A DNA stretch of 6,113 nt, taken from the NCBI GenBank assembly GCA_012520015.1, contig JAAYPD010000437.1, positions 1 through 6,113 of the forward strand, written 5' to 3'. Position numbers and translations under genes: made by a program. Positions 4,591 to 6,113 of this stretch are shown here, piece after piece. Under the pieces are notes generated by a model. That model ran no database searches and was not told the DNA's origin. It saw only the letters and a program-made list of their open reading frames with translations. Each line of letters starts with the position of its first letter. Within the stretch, counting starts at the first letter, position 1. This stretch comes from Methanomicrobiales archaeon. Lineage in GTDB: Archaea > Halobacteriota > Methanomicrobia > Methanomicrobiales > Methanospirillaceae.

Positions 4591-6113
4591 TCATGGTTCT
4601 GCATACCTCCATGCACCATCAGGAACCAGGATCTCAAACCTTGCACCTTTCCCCCATTCTCCATTCTCACTGATAGTTATGCCTGTGACTGACAAAATCT
4701 CCCTTACAAGGAAAAGACCCCTGTCTTTATCAGTCTCATAACTCAGGTCAAAGATCTTCTCTTTCAAATCATTAGGGACACCACTGCCATTGTCTTCAAA
4801 AAAGAGGGTTAACCCCGCCGGTCTCTCCTCGAAATGAACAGTAATGGCATTTGCAGTCTTTCCATGCCTTATAACATTTTCAGTCAGGATAAAAAACACA
4901 GATTCCAGGAGAGGGTCAGCAAAAATTTCCAAGGAGTCCACCTGTAAATCCCGGGAAAAGGAGGAGAGATCAAGGTGAGAGATTGCATAAAGAAAAGACT
5001 GTGACACCTTCTGCCACTCAGGGGGATTAAGACCAAGGTTCTGGAACTTATCTGCAAATCGCAATGCTGATGATATCCTCTCAATACCGGTTTTCTGCCT
5101 TGAAAAGATCTTTTCAGGATCAGGATTATCCTGGGCCTCCTCCATGAGCAGGTAACCATGCATGGAAAAGAGTGCGTTCTGTATGTCCTGAAAGGTGACA
5201 GTGTTTAAGATATTAAGCTTGTTTCGTGCCTGCGAAAGGACCTGCTGGTTTATCCTCAGTTTCTCAACCTGCTGCTCAAGATCCCTGTACAGTTTATTCA
5301 GTTCATTCTGCATGTGATTCATCGTGACTGCAAGTACACCGACCTCATCTTCCCGATCGGCTATTACCATGTACGTATCAAGATCCCCGGTACCAATTCT
5401 GCGGGCAATATCGATTAGGGCACGAAGGGGTGTTATGGTACGCCTGGTAAGGGTAAAAACCAGGAGACCTGTACCGATTATGGCTAAAATAATGGCTGCA
5501 TAAAGGAAGTTTTTCATTGATGTTATGCCTTCATATGCCTCCTTTGCAGGCAGCTCAGTCACAACTGCCCATTCAGTACCTTCAATTGGAGCATAAACCC
5601 CGATTACATCCTCCCCGTTCATGCCAGGATATTCGTAAACTATCCGTGACGATACAGATTTACCTGAAACAAAATCCTGCACCGGAGGTACATGGAGCAT
5701 ATCCCTGCCATAATTCCGGAGCACTTCAGTCAGTTCATAGTATGCAATGAACCGGCCCTGACGGTCAACAAGATACACATACCCGGTCTCTCCGACATTT
5801 GTCCTGGAGACCTCGGACCAGAGTCTTACCGCATTTTCTTCTGCCAGGATAACACCCGTGATCTCACCTGTATCTGTCATTACTGGTATTGCGATCTGCA
5901 TCGAGAGGAGACCGCTGTCCGGGGAGACATAAATCTCGCTGATATAAGATGAACCTTGCATTGCAGACTGGAATGCAGGATTATCAGCCTGGTCTGACAT
6001 CTCACCTGGAAGAAAGGTGTGAAACCTGGATAACCTGATAAGCTCACTACCATCTGTATCAAGAAGTGTTACCTGGGATAATGTCTTCTGGCGGGAGATA
6101 AGCAGTTCTTCCA
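4591..6113 (-). CDS. Membrane Cache-HAMP sensor with degenerate histidine-kinase core, N-terminus cut by window edge
   Basis: The frame is open to the right edge, so the true start and a probable first membrane helix lie outside; 507 codons are at least partly visible. Residues are counted from the first whole codon (6109-6111). Residues 1 to about 195 look like a double Cache (dCache_1-type) extracytoplasmic sensor: LLDTDGSELIRLS, then GETGYVYLVDRQGRFIAYYE and IEGTEWAVVTELP. A hydrophobic helix at 202-221 (5449-5508) crosses the membrane. A HAMP domain (about 222-277; TPLRALIDIARRIGTGDL) and a coiled linker follow. The DHp-like segment reads TVTFQDIQNALF, with Q308 where the paralogue has its phosphoacceptor His. 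The ATPase-like domain keeps N412 in the N-box and DNGSG (440-444), but the G2 box reads DKDRGLFLVREIL instead of TGLGLFLAREIL. It ends WGKGARFEILVP. The family senses small molecules outside the cell; the ligand is unknown. It may bind ATP without autophosphorylating, or signal allosterically. The kinase-less receiver protein follows 61 bp downstream. An internal Met at 6000 is not the start, because Cache sequence continues upstream of it. Confidence 0.9.
   Translation of the reverse strand, partial: EELLISRQKTLSQVTLLDTDGSELIRLSRFHTFLPGEMSDQADNPAFQSAMQGSSYISEIYVSPDSGLLSMQIAIPVMTDTGEITGVILAEENAVRLWSEVSRTNVGETGYVYLVDRQGRFIAYYELTEVLRNYGRDMLHVPPVQDFVSGKSVSSRIVYEYPGMNGEDVIGVYAPIEGTEWAVVTELPAKEAYEGITSMKNFLYAAIILAIIGTGLLVFTLTRRTITPLRALIDIARRIGTGDLDTYMVIADREDEVGVLAVTMNHMQNELNKLYRDLEQQVEKLRINQQVLSQARNKLNILNTVTFQDIQNALFSMHGYLLMEEAQDNPDPEKIFSRQKTGIERISSALRFADKFQNLGLNPPEWQKVSQSFLYAISHLDLSSFSRDLQVDSLEIFADPLLESVFFILTENVIRHGKTANAITVHFEERPAGLTLFFEDNGSGVPNDLKEKIFDLSYETDKDRGLFLVREILSVTGITISENGEWGKGARFEILVPDGAWRYAEP

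Noticed and set aside
5998..6000. Met at 6000 as start of the sensor gene
   Set aside because: The frame stays open to the window edge, and the upstream residues (LLDTDGSELIRLS and neighbours) are Cache-domain sequence, so the gene begins outside the window.

Overview
The window most likely comes from a methanogenic archaeon of the Methanomicrobiales (Methanospirillum/Methanoregula-like). This is inferred from three things: receiver-PAS-kinase proteins whose phosphoacceptor motif is T-R-H-D-I-L-N, AT-rich TATA-like boxes with GGTG/GGAGG-type ribosome binding sites, and a rubrerythrin typical of a strict anaerobe. The exact genus cannot be fixed from the sequence alone.

All five convincing genes lie on the minus strand, so transcription runs from the right edge to the left. 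In that order they are: a membrane sensor with a Cache domain, HAMP domain and histidine-kinase-like region, cut by the right edge (4591-6113); a receiver-PAS-PAS protein without a kinase domain (3297-4529); a 466-bp gap; rubrerythrin (2258-2830); a 299-bp gap with candidate promoters; a receiver-PAS-histidine kinase (525-1958); a 111-bp gap; and a SLOG/TIGR00725-type nucleotide-binding protein, cut by the left edge (1-413).

The two right-hand genes are 61 bp apart and look like an operon: an extracytoplasmic sensor followed by a soluble receiver protein. The sensor's kinase core is degenerate. Gln stands where the paralogue at 525-1958 has its phosphoacceptor His, and one glycine of the G2 box is lost. 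Its neighbour has a complete receiver but stops exactly where a kinase domain would begin. The only protein here with an intact kinase core is the receiver-PAS kinase at 525-1958. None of the three signalling proteins carries a DNA-binding or other recognisable output domain.

Rubrerythrin is a diiron/rubredoxin peroxide-reducing enzyme. It has its own candidate promoter, with a TATA-like element lying inside an imperfect dyad (2886-2917), and a T7 tract just after its stop codon. No RNA genes, CRISPR arrays, insertion sequences or transposase genes were seen.
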